Shown here: one piece after another, positions 7,223-15,082 of the stretch
How the letters are laid out: the number at the start of each line of letters is the position of its first letter
How positions within the stretch are numbered: the first letter of the stretch is position 1
DNA from: UBA685 sp049889495
GTDB taxonomy: Bacteria; Pseudomonadota; Alphaproteobacteria; Puniceispirillales; Puniceispirillaceae
Direction of reading: 5' to 3'
DNA length: 30,354 bases
Assembly: GCA_049889495.1 (NCBI GenBank)
Contig: JBMHDH010000043.1
Location: 1 to 30,354 of the forward strand
Notes under the pieces: model-generated
Seen by the model: the letters and a program-made list of their open reading frames with translations, nothing else
Database searches by the model: none
Told to the model about the DNA's origin: nothing
Program-made: the position numbers and the translations under genes

Positions 7223-8328
7223 AAACCGCAAATTATGACGGTCTCGAAACGGCGGATGGTTGTACCTTGGCATGTTGTGGCAAAACGGCCATGGCCAATG
7301 TTTTTGGCAGAGGGGCTGTGGATCTAGCAGCTGCCTTGCAACCGATCGGCACGTTGTCTTTCGCATCCGAAGGGGCACCCACAGCAGTGACAGATACGGT
7401 TTTGGATACTGGTCTTATCATTAATGAAGCGATGTTATCTGCGGCAACAGGCGTGCATTTTTTGGCAAAAGATTCCTTTGATGATGCGCAATTTGCCATT
7501 CCGTTAAGGTCATTTTTGACAAAAACAGATGATCATTTTCGTGCCTTACAGGCTGGTCAAAATCAACCTATCTATCACAGTGCAACAACGCTATCTGGAT
7601 CAGACCCAGCCGCAAGTTGGCATTATATCACCCAAGATAGCGCACTTCCTATCTCGCAAACAGGGCCAACCTATCTCGCTGATATTTCGGCTGATCCGTT
7701 ATCTTATTGGACTGGTCATGGCACCCAATTACCACAAGCCAAAACACAATTGCATTTTGGCTATGATGATGACAGGCAAGCCTTGATATGGCAGACACAG
7801 TCGCGCTCTGATGATCACCCTTTATGGGTTGTCATTGGGGCTGATTACACACAAAATCGCTGGCTAGATTCGCGTGGGGCTGGGGGCCTTCGGTGGGGAG
7901 ATGGTCACAGCCAATGGGTGTCTTTTGGTCAAAAAATCAGCAAAGGTCCTTCGGTTTTCACAGCAGAATATCAAACAGGGACCTCGCAAAATAAAGGCAA
8001 GCAAGGTTGTTTGATATGCGATGCCAATGCCAGGCTTGAAGCATGGCGACTTGGGTATGAATTGGCATTAGATGAGGCCTCGATTGCCGCCTCTTTTGGC
8101 CAACCGCTTTATGTGAAACAGCTGGATTTATCGCTGGCATCTGCCACAAAATCCAATGTGCAATCAAAAGAACGTTTGGTGCCACGCAGCTGGGAATTTA
8201 GCTGGCAGACAAAGCCGCTAGACCAAATCGGCAGAAGACCATATCACTGGCGTATCAGCTATCAAACAGCACATCTAACAAGCCCTGCCAAAGGAGGATA
8301 TTATATGAGTTGGCATGTCTCTTTCTAG
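7132..8328 (+). CDS. S8 protease, C-terminal part with catalytic serine and beta-rich outer-membrane-like region
   Basis: Continuation of the protease in the -1 frame. It opens with the catalytic serine motif (GTSMAAPHISGALALVL, the first three residues coming from 7123-7131), so the ATG at 7132 is an internal methionine, not a real start. About 90 residues finish the subtilase fold, including NVFGRGAVDLAAAL. The remaining roughly 290 residues are polar/aromatic alternating sequence, and the protein ends in SWHVSF. A C-terminal phenylalanine after alternating hydrophobics is the usual mark of an outer-membrane beta-barrel strand. Rejoined, the protein would be about 725 residues. The intact length and coding character of this half argue that the break is recent or artefactual. 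An autotransporter-type barrel is the simplest reading; a Slam-exported cargo domain is the alternative. Confidence 0.75.
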   Translation: MAAPHISGALALVLDAFPQISPQQGISRLLETANYDGLETADGCTLACCGKTAMANVFGRGAVDLAAALQPIGTLSFASEGAPTAVTDTVLDTGLIINEAMLSAATGVHFLAKDSFDDAQFAIPLRSFLTKTDDHFRALQAGQNQPIYHSATTLSGSDPAASWHYITQDSALPISQTGPTYLADISADPLSYWTGHGTQLPQAKTQLHFGYDDDRQALIWQTQSRSDDHPLWVVIGADYTQNRWLDSRGAGGLRWGDGHSQWVSFGQKISKGPSVFTAEYQTGTSQNKGKQGCLICDANARLEAWRLGYELALDEASIAASFGQPLYVKQLDLSLASATKSNVQSKERLVPRSWEFSWQTKPLDQIGRRPYHWRISYQTAHLTSPAKGGYYMSWHVSF

Positions 8329-8330
8329 CC

Positions 8331-8349
8331 AAAAGTCAATTTGACTTTT
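8331..8349. repeat. 19-bp palindrome between the S8 protease and the Slam-like gene
   Basis: AAAAGTCAATTTGACTTTT is a perfect 9-1-9 inverted repeat starting three bases after the protease stop. It could be a weak terminator (its own right arm ends in TTTT) or an operator for the next gene, whose start is 54 bases further on. Confidence 0.6.
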
Positions 8350-8402
8350 AAGCTTTAGTAATAAATCTGTGATTTGCTTTTCCTGTTTTGGCACAGGAGG
8401 AT

Positions 8403-9317
8403 ATGATTCATAGGTTTGCGCATTGCCAAATATATTGTTGCTCAGCTGCTCATAAATTGCGTCTGTTCGGGTTGATACTTAGTATCGTGGCGGTCATCTT
8501 GCTGCCTGCCAAGGCCAGCGGGTCAGATGATAGGGTGTTATCGCCGCCACCTATTGCAATCACATCACAGCAGCCTTCGACATCGCTTGAGACCTATCGG
8601 CGCAATATTGCGATTTTGCGGCATCTTGTTGAAACAAGACAACATCAGCTTGCTGGTAAGGTCGCACATCAATTCACGCAATCTCATTTTTATAATCATG
8701 AATATTTCACGCTATATTTGACATTATTGATTGACCAGCAATCATGGCAAAAAGCACAAAAGCTGTTTCTGATTGCACGGGAATTTTATCCAGATGACCT
8801 GCATCTGTTGCGTCTTGGCATAATGGCCTATGCCACACTGCAAGCGGGCAGAAATCATTGCATCATAGCGCAAAACCTATATCAAAATTATCTGCAAGAT
8901 GCGGTATTTGAAGATGCCAGATTGGCACAAGTGATGCATCATTATTGTGATTTTGAGTGGCGAAATTACCTTTCATTTTCATCAACCATGATGAAGGTAC
9001 CGCGTCTTAACCCTGCACCAGATCAAAATTATATTACCGCACAAGAAGGCTCATTTCTTGATCAACTTTGTGATGCTATCACCTCTCTTTGTCCAGAGAC
9101 CAGGCGTTTTGATGTGGCGCAAGTGCCAAAAGAAAAAATGGTTCTGGAACTGGGATATCATAATCAAAATCAGCGTGCGATATCGACACGCACCAGCTAT
9201 GGGATCGGCTTATCCTTATTTCAGCACCTCACTGGCTTTCGGCGCAGCAGTGCTGTTATTAGCCTATTAGCGCGTCATAAGATGACAAAGAAAGTGACTT
9301 TTACAGGTCAGTTATAA
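8403..9317 (+). CDS. TPR-containing outer-membrane protein, Slam-like, N-terminal part before an in-frame stop
   Basis: The ATG at 8403 follows AGGAGG (8395-8400). The product has a signal peptide (hydrophobic LRLFGLILSIVAVILL, cleavage near AKASG). A helical region with TPR-like repeats covers about residues 55-180 (for example QQSWQKAQKLFLIAREFYPDDLHLLRLG). A stretch with barrel-like strands begins near FEWRNYLSFSS. Periplasmic TPRs followed by a barrel is the layout of surface lipoprotein assembly modifiers (DUF560), which move lipoproteins across the outer membrane. The frame is cut by TAA at 9315-9317 after 304 residues, within the barrel. The same frame stays open for another 194 codons. 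The adjacent upstream gene encodes a lipoprotein, which suits the Slam idea. Family assignment is tentative, from architecture rather than alignment. Confidence 0.55.
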   Translation: MIHRFAHCQIYCCSAAHKLRLFGLILSIVAVILLPAKASGSDDRVLSPPPIAITSQQPSTSLETYRRNIAILRHLVETRQHQLAGKVAHQFTQSHFYNHEYFTLYLTLLIDQQSWQKAQKLFLIAREFYPDDLHLLRLGIMAYATLQAGRNHCIIAQNLYQNYLQDAVFEDARLAQVMHHYCDFEWRNYLSFSSTMMKVPRLNPAPDQNYITAQEGSFLDQLCDAITSLCPETRRFDVAQVPKEKMVLELGYHNQNQRAISTRTSYGIGLSLFQHLTGFRRSSAVISLLARHKMTKKVTFTGQL

Positions 9318-9899
9318 ACACGGTTCAGCCACCTGCCTGCCTATCAAGGCTTGCCTGCGCATCACAGCCACAGCCAACATGCCTCTATCTCTGTAGCAAA
9401 TCAAATGACAAAATTTGCCAGAACCGTGATGACGCTTGATCATAACAGCACAGATATCAGCGAGCCAACAGGCCTTATGATCACAAGCCATGGCACAGGC
9501 GCATCCTTCACGCAATTTTTCATCCCTCATGACAGGCTGGAATTTGGCCTAAATGCGCATTGGTATCGTCACAAGCCCTCTCATATAGATCCTGTTGGCA
9601 ATCGTCATATTGCGGGATATGGGATATCTGTCAAAACGCCAATTTTTGATCGCTGGCAGCTGACACTTGGTTATAAAGAGGCGCAAACCACCTCAAGTAA
9701 GACATTACCGTTTTTGACTAAACCTTATGTAGTGGATGAAGTAGGTTCTTACTTAATTCTAGAAAACGGAAAAAATAATCAAAAAAGCTATCCTCCTATG
9801 ATCTTTTTTGGTCATAGCATTAGACATTCGGATAATAAGCTACAAGCAAGGCAAGGCCTACAGTTATCGATTGGACTATCCTTTGATATAGGCAGCTAA
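9318..9899 (+). pseudogene. C-terminal barrel remainder of the Slam-like protein, downstream of the TAA
   Basis: This stretch is in the same frame as the upstream gene and directly continues it, so a single base change at 9315-9317 explains the interruption. It encodes further alternating barrel-type strands (for example RLEFGLNAHWYRH and RWQLTLGYKEAQ) and ends LQLSIGLSFDIGS. A TTG at 9351 could serve as a start, but it has no ribosome-binding site and the fragment would lack a signal peptide. With readthrough or a corrected base the full protein would be about 498 residues, a normal size for Slam proteins. Confidence 0.6.
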
Positions 9900-10028
9900 T
9901 CATTCAAGATTGCACTTCTTGCGACCTGTCAATGCCCCAGAATGAAACCTTTTGTATCTGTTAAAGGTAGAAATAATAAGTAAAATATCACTCATAGCAA
10001 GAAATCTTAAAAAATATGGAGGCATGAA

Positions 10029-10667
10029 ATGAAGGTTTTACTTGGGTATGGAAACATGCTGGTGCGTGATTTTATCAGAGACCATCTGGCAGATAGTGAA
10101 CCAGATACAACCATGTTAACAGCAGGGACATTGCGTGAGGTTTTACAACTTGTTGCCCAGTCAACACATTTGGATGTCATTGGTCTTGATCTAGATCTTC
10201 CCGATATGGATGGCTTGGTGGGATTGGATACCATTCGTCCTCAAATCTCCCCTGAAATCCCAATTGCCATGATTGGCCCTTTACGTCCGTCAACGGAAAT
10301 CAAAGATATGTTGCAAAGAGGTGCCTCAGGTTATCTGCCTTATACGCTTGGCAAAGCATCTATGTTGGCAGCACTGCGTGTGCTAGCGGCAGGTGAAATT
10401 TACGTACCTGTTGAAATGATGGCGCGTGATGATACAGGGCCACAGCAATCATCCAATTATCTGACAGGGCGCGAGCGAGATGTGTTAAATGGCCTGTTGG
10501 CAGGTCAATCCAACAAAGAAATTGCACGTGTTCATGGCTTAAGTGAAGTGACCATCAAACATCATTTGAAATCACTTCGTTCGAAATTGGGCGCTCGCAA
10601 CAGAACACCTGCGGTATGCCGTGCGATTGAATTGGGTATTGCCGAAGATAAAATGGCGATGGCATGA
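10029..10667 (+). CDS. NarL/FixJ-family regulator with degenerate receiver domain
   Basis: A 212-residue DNA-binding regulator. The C-terminal LuxR-type helix-turn-helix (residues about 145-200: LTGRERDVLNGLLAGQSNKEIA and VTIKHHLKSLRSKLGARNRT) is fully conserved. The N-terminal half has the receiver fold, with an aspartate at the phosphorylation position (D54 in GLDLDLPDMDG). The acidic pair near the N-terminus is replaced by Y7-G8, the switch Thr/Ser position reads I82-G83, and the conserved Lys is Y105. Without these residues Mg-dependent phosphorylation is unlikely, so it probably works unphosphorylated or senses something else. No histidine kinase gene is nearby. The start is supported by GGAGG seven bases upstream. 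Its targets are unknown; it sits next to acsA (convergent) and the broken surface-protein genes. Confidence 0.9.
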   Translation: MKVLLGYGNMLVRDFIRDHLADSEPDTTMLTAGTLREVLQLVAQSTHLDVIGLDLDLPDMDGLVGLDTIRPQISPEIPIAMIGPLRPSTEIKDMLQRGASGYLPYTLGKASMLAALRVLAAGEIYVPVEMMARDDTGPQQSSNYLTGRERDVLNGLLAGQSNKEIARVHGLSEVTIKHHLKSLRSKLGARNRTPAVCRAIELGIAEDKMAMA

Positions 10668-10737
10668 AAGCCAGTTTTAGATCAAAAAAACTTTGGTCAA
10701 AATTAAGTGGTGATAAGGCTAGATCAAAATGAAGAAA

Positions 10738-10765
10738 CCCCGCTAGTAAAATAGCGGGGCTTTTT
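10738..10765. terminator. Rho-independent terminator between the LuxR-type gene and acsA
   Basis: CCCCGCTA (10738-10745) pairs perfectly with TAGCGGGG (10752-10759) around a 6-base loop, followed by CTTTTT. A-rich sequence on the left allows use from the acsA side as well. Confidence 0.92.
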
Positions 10766-10788
10766 GTTGGTAAGATAGGCTGATTTGC

Positions 10789-12729
10789 TTATCTGTTTTT
10801 GCGATTTTCAATCAGCTCATCCACTACAGATGGATCTGCTAGGGTCGAGGTGTCACCAAGCTGATCATGTTCATTGGCTGCAATTTTACGCAAGATACGG
10901 CGCATAATTTTGCCAGACCGTGTCTTTGGCAAACCTGGTGCCCATTGGATCAAATCTGGTGTGGCAATTGGCCCAATTTCCTTGCGCACCCAGCTGCGCA
11001 ATTCTGCTAACAACTCATCTGATGTTGCTTCGCCCGCATTTAAGGTCACATAGGCATAGATGCCTTGACCCTTAATGTCGTGAGGATAGCCCACCACGGC
11101 GGCTTCTGCCACTTTCGCATGTGCGACAAGCGCTGATTCCACTTCTGCTGTGCCCATGCGGTGACCAGACACATTGATCACATCATCAACACGACCTGTG
11201 ATCCAATAATACCCATCTTCGTCACGGCGCGCGCCATCACCTGTGAAATAGCGGCCTTCAAATGTCGAGAAATAGGTATCAATAAAACGCTGGTGATCGC
11301 CATAGACGGTGCGCATTTGACCTGGCCATGATGCGTTAATGCATAGGCTGCCTTCAGCGGCGCCTTCAATGATTTGATTGTCATTATCAACCAAAACAGG
11401 CTGAACCCCAAAGAAGGGGCGTGTTGCAGACCCTGGCTTGGTGCTTGTTGCGCCTGGCAATGGTGTGATCAAAATTCCACCAGTTTCTGTTTGCCACCAT
11501 GTATCAACAATCGGGCAACGGCCCTCGCCAACCACGTCATGATACCATAGCCATGCTTCTGGGTTAATAGGCTCACCCACTGATCCCAAAAGACGCAGTG
11601 ATGATCTGTCATATTTCTTCACAGGTTCTGCGCCCTCACGCATCAATGCGCGAATGGCTGTTGGTGCGGTATAGAAAATATTCACCTTATGCTTTTCAAC
11701 AACTTGCCAGAAACGAGATACATCGGGATAGGTTGGCACACCTTCAAACATCAAAGTTTGCGCGCCATTGGCAAGCGGTCCATAAAGAATATAGCTGTGA
11801 CCTGTGACCCAACCCACATCAGCGGTACACCAATACACATCACCATCATGATAATCAAAGACATAACGATGGGTCATGGCGGCATAAACCATATAACCGC
11901 CTGTGGTATGAAGCACACCTTTTGGCTTACCTGTGGAACCAGATGTGTAAAGGATGAATAACGGGTCTTCTGCCTTCATTTCTTCTGCAGGGCAATCTGA
12001 TGAGGCTTCTGCCATGGCTTCATGATACCAAACATCACGACCGTCAGCCATTGAGATGGCGCCACCTGTGCGTTTTACAACAATACAAGTTGTGCAATCT
12101 GGGCAATTTTCCAATGCCGCATCTGTATTGGCCTTCAGCGGGATTGGCTTGCCACCGCGCACGCCTTCATCGGCTGTGATTACCACGTTTGATTCACAAT
12201 CTGTGATGCGTCCTGCTAGGGCGTCTGGTGAAAAGCCACCAAACACAACAGAATGCACAGCGCCAATACGCGCGCATGCCAACATCGCCACAGCCGCTTC
12301 AGGTACCATCGGCATATAGATGGTGACACGGTCACCTTTCTTCACACCACGGCTTTTCAGTACATTTGAAAATTTGCAAACTTCCTCATGAAGCTCTTTG
12401 TAGCTGATATGTTTTGAATCAGCAGGGTCATCACCTTCCCAAATAATTGCTGTTTGATCCCCTCTGGTTTCAAGATGGCGATCAAGGCAATTAGCTGAGG
12501 CGTTCAATGTGCCATCTTCATACCATTTAATTGAGACATCTGGCTTGTTATAGGAAACGTCCTTGACCTTTGTGTAAGGTGTCATCCAATCAATGATTTG
12601 CCCTTGTTCACGCCAAAAACCTATCGGATCTGAAATCGACTGGTCATACATCTTCTGATAGCCAGCATCATCAACATGTGCTCTAGCGACCATTTCAGCT
12701 GGCGGTGCAAACATCTGGTTATCTGTCAT
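10789..12729 (-). CDS. acsA: Acetyl-CoA synthetase
   Basis: Activates acetate to acetyl-CoA through acetyl-AMP. The product has 646 residues from the ATG at 12729, the normal Acs length. That start has AAGGGGGA eight bases upstream, whereas the frame's earlier start at 12771 would add 14 unsupported residues. The AMP-binding signature YTSGSTGKPKG, YWCTADVGWVTGHSY, the WWQTETGG loop, the YFTGDGARRDEDGY hinge region and the C-terminal PKTRSGKIMRR are all present. The lysine in the last motif is the one usually controlled by acetylation. The flanking genes do not suggest an operon. The 201 bases upstream, before recX, contain no further gene. Confidence 0.97.
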   Translation of the reverse strand: MTDNQMFAPPAEMVARAHVDDAGYQKMYDQSISDPIGFWREQGQIIDWMTPYTKVKDVSYNKPDVSIKWYEDGTLNASANCLDRHLETRGDQTAIIWEGDDPADSKHISYKELHEEVCKFSNVLKSRGVKKGDRVTIYMPMVPEAAVAMLACARIGAVHSVVFGGFSPDALAGRITDCESNVVITADEGVRGGKPIPLKANTDAALENCPDCTTCIVVKRTGGAISMADGRDVWYHEAMAEASSDCPAEEMKAEDPLFILYTSGSTGKPKGVLHTTGGYMVYAAMTHRYVFDYHDGDVYWCTADVGWVTGHSYILYGPLANGAQTLMFEGVPTYPDVSRFWQVVEKHKVNIFYTAPTAIRALMREGAEPVKKYDRSSLRLLGSVGEPINPEAWLWYHDVVGEGRCPIVDTWWQTETGGILITPLPGATSTKPGSATRPFFGVQPVLVDNDNQIIEGAAEGSLCINASWPGQMRTVYGDHQRFIDTYFSTFEGRYFTGDGARRDEDGYYWITGRVDDVINVSGHRMGTAEVESALVAHAKVAEAAVVGYPHDIKGQGIYAYVTLNAGEATSDELLAELRSWVRKEIGPIATPDLIQWAPGLPKTRSGKIMRRILRKIAANEHDQLGDTSTLADPSVVDELIENRKNR

Positions 12730-12930
12730 GTAAAAATTCCCCCTTACCTGACAATATGCAATGTGAAACATGCCTTATACCAGACTGCTGGCTTGCATAT
12801 TGTTCGTTCAAACCTATCAAAATGTGTCGGCATCCTATCACAAAGCAGACCTGATTTTCAATATCCACTATGTGAAAAGAGTTTTTAAAAAAAGGTGATT
12901 TATTCAACAACGCACTTGGAAAAGCTGTTT

Positions 12931-13665
12931 TTATTCCGCGCGATCTGGCCAATCTTCTGCGATCATCAAGGCATCTTCTGCGGCATCACGATTTGGTAGA
13001 GCTAAGATGGTGCGGATGATATCTATCTGAAAACCAGCACGTGCCAATTTGGCAAATTGTTTTTGCTGATCTTCAAAAGATAGGTTGGCAAAGGGCATCT
13101 CTTCTGCCTCTTTGTGATAGGGCCCAAGGCGTTTTTTTCGCATTGCGCGGATGGCAGCGGCTGTCTCTGCATCTTTATGATCATGGGCGCGTTCTGCCAA
13201 GGCTTGATCTGCAATATCTTGACTGACACCCATTTGCCGCAATTTGCCAGATAATTGCTGGGCTGATTGACCGCTGATCACAGATTGCCGCGCTTTTGCA
13301 GATGCCAATGTTTGATCATTCACATAACCATAACGCACACAATCAGCAATCACATCTTCGATGGCGCACGCCACATGATCTTCGCTATCTTCATAGGAGG
13401 CTATATCATGTCTATCTTTGTCAGAATTGGCATCTTTTTTAAGCAATTTACGCAAAGCAAATTTTTTTAACACACGGCGTAAAGATTGCTGGCTGGCTTG
13501 GTAACGTCCCAAATAATGCACAGCCTTATTCATCAAGCGTTTATGGTTACGGCTTTTGGGCGCGTTACCATCTGAAGAGGTCATAGATGATGATGGCGCA
13601 GATGATGATGGCGCAGATGATGATGTCGAAGGGCTTGTGCCCATTTGGTTCTTTCGGCGATCCAC
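12931..13665 (-). CDS. recX: RecX-family regulator of RecA
   Basis: RecX binds RecA filaments and limits recombination. The 244-residue product has a core from about residue 45 (MNKAVHYLGRYQASQQSLRRVLKKF) made of three-helix repeats, with the typical QLSGKLRQMGVSQDIADQAL segment and a DGYIND-like YGYVND. The first 40 residues are low-complexity Ser/Pro/Ala, generated by a DNA tandem repeat. The start is uncertain. The GTG at 13665 has GAGGG about 12 bases upstream. The ATG at 13644 would remove seven residues and has a poorer site. A central Asp/Lys-rich insertion (about residues 78-93) is longer than in classical RecX. recA is not in the window. Confidence 0.83.
   Translation of the reverse strand: MDRRKNQMGTSPSTSSSAPSSSAPSSSMTSSDGNAPKSRNHKRLMNKAVHYLGRYQASQQSLRRVLKKFALRKLLKKDANSDKDRHDIASYEDSEDHVACAIEDVIADCVRYGYVNDQTLASAKARQSVISGQSAQQLSGKLRQMGVSQDIADQALAERAHDHKDAETAAAIRAMRKKRLGPYHKEAEEMPFANLSFEDQQKQFAKLARAGFQIDIIRTILALPNRDAAEDALMIAEDWPDRAE
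13586..13625. repeat. 15-bp tandem repeat inside recX
   Basis: GATGATGATGGCGCA is repeated perfectly at 13586-13600 and 13601-13615, followed by a diverged third copy to 13625. It encodes the SSSAP-SSSAP-SSSM stretch in the disordered N-terminus of RecX. Copy-number change would keep the reading frame. Confidence 0.9.
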
Positions 13666-13887
13666 TAGATCAAAATTCCCTCATCCTTATCTCTGTTATT
13701 TTATCATGGCTAATCCTGCTCCCTTTTGGAACTCTTATTTTCCCGAAATGAGGTCAATAATTTATTTTGGTATTTTGCCTTTTTCTCTTATGATGAGGCT
13801 TATTTTTTGCCATATGATATTGCTATGGCATCGCATTGTTAATGAAGTGAGATAGGCGCGTGACAAATAGCATCGATAGCGGCATTG

Positions 13888-13893
13888 AAAGGG
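13888..13893 (+). promoter_or_regulatory. Ribosome-binding site favouring the dCTP deaminase start at 13899
   Basis: AAAGGG lies five bases before the ATG at 13899. The GTG at 13860, the longest possible start, has no comparable site. Confidence 0.55.
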
Positions 13894-13898
13894 ACATG

Positions 13899-15005
13899 AT
13901 GCCAGCTGGCATTTTATCGTCAGATCAAATTAAAACAGCCCTCGCCGCTGGCCAGATCGCTGTGCAAAGCCCTGTGCTAGAAGGACAGGTTCAGCCAGCG
14001 TCACTTGATTTGCGTTTGTCTGCCAAGGCGTGGCGTATTCAAACATCCTTTTTGCCAGGCGCACATGCCAGTGTGGCTGAAAAGCTGAAGACGCTGGCCC
14101 TTCATGATATTGATCTAACAGATGGCGCGGTATTGGAAAAAGGCTGTGTCTATCTTGTCGAATTACAAGAAAGCTTGGCATTGCCTGCGCATTTATCAGC
14201 CATTGCCAACCCGAAAAGTTCAACAGGCCGTGTCGATGTCTTTACCCGTCTGATCACAGATGGCGGCATTGAATTTGAATCTGTGCCAGCGGGTTATCAT
14301 GGGCCGCTATATGCTGAAATATCGCCACGCACTTTTTCCGTTTTGGTGCGCCCTGGCACACGTTTATCGCAATTGCGCTTGCGTCATGGCAATACGATCC
14401 TAGATGATAATGCGTTAACAGATCTGCAGAATAGCGCCTCTCTTATCCGTTTGGCGGATGGTCAAATGGGGCCTGCGAATATTTCCATGGGTGTCGGGTT
14501 AAGTGTGAATTTCCAGCCAGAAGATGACACAGGTTTGATTGGTTGGCGCGCGCGCAAACATGCTGGTTTGATTGATATGGACAAGCCTGGCACATTGCCA
14601 CGTACGCAATTTTGGGAAAAAGTCACAACGGATGATTTGGTGGCTGGTGGCTTGGTGTTAAATCCAGATGAATTTTACATTCTTGCAAGCCGCGAATATG
14701 TCAGCGTCCCAGAAGATTATGCCGCAGAGATGAGCGCCTATGACACCAGAGCAGGTGAGTTTCGCGCGCATTATGCTGGCTTTTTTGACCCAGGATTTGG
14801 TATTGGTGCCAAAGGCGCAGATCACACAAGAGCGGTGCTAGAGGTGCGCTCGCACGATGTGCCTTTTTTAATTGAACAAGACCAGATTGTTTGTCGCCTT
14901 GTTTATGAGAAGATGTCACGACGACCAGATTGGTTATATGGCGGAGATGGGTCTGGTTCAAATTACCAGTCGCAATCTTTAAAATTGGCTAAATATTTTA
15001 TCTGA
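13899..15005 (+). CDS. dcd: 2'-deoxycytidine 5'-triphosphate deaminase, duplicated dUTPase-fold form
   Basis: Deaminates dCTP to dUTP for thymidylate synthesis. The product has 368 residues from the ATG at 13899, about twice the length of the E. coli enzyme (193). Two related halves are visible. The first has the PKSSTGRVDVFTRLITDGG and YAEISPRTFSVLVRPGTRLSQLRL motifs. The second has YDTRAGEFRAHYAGFFDPGFG and LEVRSHDVPFLIEQDQIVCRLVYEKM. This double-length type is typical of alphaproteobacteria. The GTG at 13860 would add 13 residues; the internal ATG has the better ribosome-binding site. The 233 bases between this start and recX carry no other gene. Which half holds the active site cannot be decided by eye. 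Confidence 0.9.
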   Translation: MPAGILSSDQIKTALAAGQIAVQSPVLEGQVQPASLDLRLSAKAWRIQTSFLPGAHASVAEKLKTLALHDIDLTDGAVLEKGCVYLVELQESLALPAHLSAIANPKSSTGRVDVFTRLITDGGIEFESVPAGYHGPLYAEISPRTFSVLVRPGTRLSQLRLRHGNTILDDNALTDLQNSASLIRLADGQMGPANISMGVGLSVNFQPEDDTGLIGWRARKHAGLIDMDKPGTLPRTQFWEKVTTDDLVAGGLVLNPDEFYILASREYVSVPEDYAAEMSAYDTRAGEFRAHYAGFFDPGFGIGAKGADHTRAVLEVRSHDVPFLIEQDQIVCRLVYEKMSRRPDWLYGGDGSGSNYQSQSLKLAKYFI

Positions 15006-15082
15006 TCAGATATATTGACAAAGAAAAAGGGTCTTTTGGCAAGGTGGTTCAATCACCTATCAGCGCCAAAGACGGGAATAAT

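Noticed and set aside
12719..12952. Minus-strand frame between recX and acsA
   Set aside because: It overlaps the start of acsA and the end of recX, has no recognisable domain, and appears to be chance.
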